From Gyromitra esculenta (taxonomy: Eukaryota; Ascomycota; Pezizomycetes; Pezizales; Discinaceae): a stretch of DNA of 64,000 nt. Under the pieces are notes generated by a model. The model searched no databases. It saw nothing but the letters and a program-made list of their open reading frames with translations, and was not told where the DNA came from. The stretch spans positions 1,550,001 to 1,614,000 of the forward strand of contig JBCAML010000005.1 in NCBI GenBank assembly GCA_038503075.1, read 5' to 3'. The position numbers were made by a program, and so were the translations under genes. Shown in pieces: positions 60,801 to 64,000 of this stretch (position 1 is its first letter; each line of letters starts with the position of its first letter).

Positions 60801-61992
60801 AGGAAGGAAGGGAGTACGCAAACTCATTACATCATACTGTATCCGGCTAGGCTCTCTCCCAATACCTTGGTGATCAGACAGGCACGCGGAGTGTGGTGAA
60901 AATAGCAAAGGGAAGTGCCGTGACCCTCTCAACAATATCCCCACATAGTCAATTTAAACTAGCCTCTTGATCCTACCGGGGCCCGAATTTTTTTAAAATG
61001 TGCTGAGGTCGCCGAATACGACACCCGCATCGTGGAATCGGAGTTTTGGAGAGCATTTGGCTACGATACTCCAGTCCACATTTTTCTTCTATGGAACTAA
61101 GACGAAACTCGTGTGCCTGCATAATAGTAGCCATCTAGATCCGCCATCGCATAAGAATGCAGTATAATATCAGGCTAAACAAGCTTCTGCAATGCAGAGT
61201 GCCAGTCAATTCAGAAAATTCCCGTGGGGGTGTATGTGGGAGCATATTGGGATGGCGAGGGGGGGGAGCAATTGAGGACGGTAGTTGTAACCGCGATAGT
61301 TGTGATAGATAATACAGTAATTCTAGAAAGCGACATGGGATAATTACGTATATACGTACACAGTTGCTAACCACCTTCAGTCAAGAAACCGGGTTTCAAA
61401 TTGTATATTGGGGTTCTACTATAAATCTTGAATTCAAGTACATAATACTGTGCAGCCATAGCTACTACTACCAGTTTATGTCGCAAGAGTCACAAGACCT
61501 CTGAGTTTTTGATGCTGGCTTATAGGGGCCAGTACAAACCGTATGTTAGCTAATGATCCTAAGGGTAATATTTCCACCAAGTATTGGTTGCGAGTGACTA
61601 TATATGATTGCTAATCCGATTAACCACAATCCGGGACGAGGAACTTGGGGAAGGGGGTGTATTCTACAGGTAAGAACAGCTTAGTTAATACGAATGTGTA
61701 TAAAAGGTCTCTACAACATATACAAATCAGTTGGTGGGTGTAAAAACATGCATTTTCAGACCGATTTATAGATGCCTTTTTTAATCAATTTTTAGCCTTA
61801 AAAGGGGCGATAAAATAAAGTAAAAAACAATACTTAAAAATGATTCTCAGAGGTCGAACCCATGCTATTCAGCTCTTATATATGCGTGAGCCACTTTCCT
61901 TGTGGTTGCCACATTTGCTATATACATGTACCTTCTCCGACGGGTACGTGTGATTACTAGTACAACATGAGTTTCTGTTGATCTGTATCAAA
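57815..61992. other. Gene-less region downstream of the C2H2 factor
   Basis: 57840-59030 is strikingly T-rich on the plus strand and may be a long 3' UTR. A perfect 10-bp inverted repeat (AGAATAACTC, loop ACCCA) lies at 59047-59071. A GC-rich patch at 60170-60480 contains the 14-bp palindrome ATGCAAGCTTGCAT (60382-60395). TACGTATATACG lies at 61345-61356 and TACATGTA at 61923-61930. No gene is supported. Confidence 0.35.
59047..59071. repeat. Perfect 10-bp hairpin
   Basis: AGAATAACTC and GAGTTATTCT flank a 5-nt loop (ACCCA), at the end of the T-rich stretch downstream of the C2H2 factor. It could be an RNA 3'-end structure or a chance palindrome. Confidence 0.6.
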
Positions 61993-62076
61993 CGATATAA
62001 TATGTTACGATATAATATGTTACGATATAATATGTTACGATATAATATGTTACGATATAATATGTTACGATATAGA
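61993..62076. repeat. 15-bp minisatellite, about 5.6 units
   Basis: The unit is TGTTACGATATAATA, with unit starts at 62003, 62018, 62033, 62048 and 62063. The copies are identical, so the array is recent. It lies in gene-less DNA. Confidence 0.95.
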
Positions 62077-64000
62077 CATGTATATGTGCGAATTTACTTT
62101 ATTTCAAGTATCTAAGAAACAGGCATGCGTTACAGGGTCCAAACGTGAGTTATTTAGAAGCAGAATATAAATATACATACCTCGAGCTCTCTAGTTCTCG
62201 AGGTTCCACTGATCAACGGGGTGGAGTAAATTGACTCTAGGCTACTGAAATTCTTATATCCTAAGTCGAAAGGACATAGTTGCAATTGTTGGGGATGCTA
62301 GACAAAATCCATATAAATAATTCTTGTGCTTGATACGTTAGCTTTATAATCATGAAATATCACTCGATAAAATTAGATTTCGGAGACGTGAATTTCTTGT
62401 GGATCCGTGACCCTTTCGTGCAAGCTGGCTAGGGTGCTTATATATATTTATATATGCCTTTTGGGTTTTAGGTCTGTATTAGCCGGCCGCGTCCACCTGT
62501 ATGGGATTGGCACATCTAAGACGATTATGGTTTGCGCTGGGTTCAGAGCCTTCCTAAAGAAAAGCGGGGAAATTCTCGTTAATATTTATGGTTGTTAGGG
62601 GTTTAGCTGCAGTCTTGCCTGTAGCTGGTTATGTTGTACGATTTCTCTCCCCGACCATTTGGTTTATATGAAATTTTAGTTGGTCACTTGTTTTGGCGCT
62701 GTTGGCATTTTGGTCAGATTTTTGTCGTCCCTTTTAACATATAAAAGTTTACTTCGAATTTATAAGTATTTCCAGGCATAGTATGTGTATGTACGTATAT
62801 GGCCATAAGTATAGGCATATGTAGAATGGGTGGATAACAGAGGGTGTACATGTACAGAGAAATAGAAATCTCGACAAAGCCTGATCTGCACGAGCTTGGG
62901 TTAGAGGGTGTGTAAACCTTTCACTTGATCTACTGATAGGCAAATTTAGTTGATCAGTAAGTTGAGACGACGCACGTATGCTAAAGGATTGGTAAGTTGT
63001 CGGGGAAGGTATATTTTGCATGAAGGTTGCTAGCTAGGAAAAAGCAGTTTCCAAGAAATGCACTCTATATTTAGTAAGAAAGGCGGCTTGATTGACTGGG
63101 ACAGGTTCGACTCCTAGTCCTTAATCTTAAAGAAATATTTCTTGCTATATGGATTAGAGAGATCTAGAATGGTCCGCAAATTTGCATAATTGGTTGGAGT
63201 ATTTATTTCTCGATGCGCCCTCGCGATGTACCTTCGAACCCCGTGTGCTTAGAGTCGATCTTCTTAATGAGCTTTGAAGCAGGCGATTAAAAGTTTGTAC
63301 CCGACAACTTTCCTTGTGTAGAACTGTAGTTAGGTGGGAAAGTGATATGTTTTCATAACTGTTATTGGATAACTAAAGTACTGCCTAAACCTCCTAGACC
63401 TAGGGCGCATATACCTCTAGAAGACTATGTACTAGGGAGAGATCTGAACAGCTAGCGCTAGCTGCCCGTAGACCGACGAACAGCCGCAAGATTGCTTGGT
63501 TAACATTTGTGTGGCCTGTAGAAGTAGCTATTAGTTCAGTAATACAAGGCGAAGATACGTATATACCCTTACCTAGTGCTTTTTCTGTGCGATATTAATT
63601 TTTCGGGGTTAGTATAAGAGCCAGAGTAGGATTTTGTGATTGTCATTGGATAAATCTTGCAAATATTATTTCCCCGTTGCCGAGTAATGTATGTACTAAC
63701 ATTTCGGTATGTATATGTCCGTATGATATATGTCAGATAACACGTGAGAAGGTGACGAGCCTACTATACATAGGAGGAGAAAATTTCCTTCACCGAGCTG
63801 CGCAGTTGCGATTTGAGCATTTATTAAGGTTAAGTGACTGCAAAGACATTTATGTATATTGCGTCCCTTCAGCTTTTCGGCAAGGGTTCTACATGGAATC
63901 ATTATCCGGTCGGTGATAGTGCCACTTCTGGAATCTATAGATTTATTACAAACTAAGTTGCCTCGCTTAAGTCCAATCGATCCTTATTTCCATGGAGTTA
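62077..64000. other. Gene-less region to window end
   Basis: One exact copy of the recurrent ~20-nt element lies at 62349-62368, TACATGTA within GTACATGTAC near 62846, and TACGTATATAC near 63556. No ORF here has a domain or convincing splice signals. A TTCGA-containing hairpin near 63110 is not a tRNA. Confidence 0.35.

Noticed and set aside
61850..61915. Possible minus-strand tRNA (GGGTTCGACC near 61855)
   Set aside because: The five-base stem around the T loop does not pair and no cloverleaf can be drawn.
63085..63125. Box-B-like GGTTCGACTCC with a hairpin
   Set aside because: The T-arm stem does not pair as in a tRNA and no acceptor or D arm is found upstream.

Overview
The window comes from a filamentous ascomycete (Pezizomycotina). 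Every convincing gene has short GT-AG introns, mostly 50-116 nt, with CTAAC/CTAAT-like branch sites. The single-copy genes are fungal or eukaryotic housekeeping and meiotic genes. The mobile elements (a Ty3/gypsy chromovirus, a LINE tail ending in an ATCT tract, a TA-flanked MITE) are typical of these genomes. The species cannot be fixed from sequence alone; a Pezizomycetes-type genome is a guess. No bacterial-type operons, CRISPR arrays, rRNA genes or convincing tRNA genes were found.

Layout. 1-2364 holds the 3' end of a chromovirus (integrase plus chromodomain, then LTR) abutting a truncated LINE tail. 2865-18277 is gene-rich: MLP1/TPR nuclear-basket nucleoporin (-), STU2/XMAP215 microtubule polymerase (+), a 169-bp MITE, an aldo-keto reductase (+) and the RNase P/MRP subunit POP7 (+). 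18606-19410 is a GRAM/WBP2-like gene (-). 19411-21799 is non-coding with microsatellites. 21800-28175 is a head-to-head pair: a YTH-domain RNA reader (-) and the meiotic axis protein HOP1 (+). 28921-29488 holds a small unresolved gene. 29489-32852 is gene-poor. 32853-35142 is a tandem pair of MYND-finger genes (-). 35757-39850 is a second head-to-head pair: mitochondrial i-AAA protease YME1 (-) and ESCRT-III subunit VPS2 (+). 39851 to about 54900 is a 15-kb block with no supportable gene. A possible minus-strand membrane-protein locus lies at 55000-55560. A four-finger C2H2 transcription factor occupies 56237-57814. 57815-64000 is again gene-less apart from repeats.

Exon structures were built by hand from splice signals and reading-frame closure. 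In the ten multi-exon gene models the total coding length is a multiple of three. Two junctions (in HOP1 and the WBP2-like gene) have in-frame alternatives, and these are stated. Two themes link genes: mitosis and nuclear architecture (MLP1 and STU2 share a divergent intergenic region) and meiosis (YTH reader and HOP1 share one).

The least explained signals are a recurrent roughly 20-nt intergenic element (consensus near ATCATGAAATATCACTCGAT, at least eight copies on both strands), a strong excess of the palindrome TACATGTA outside genes, and the hydrophobic minus-strand locus near 55 kb.
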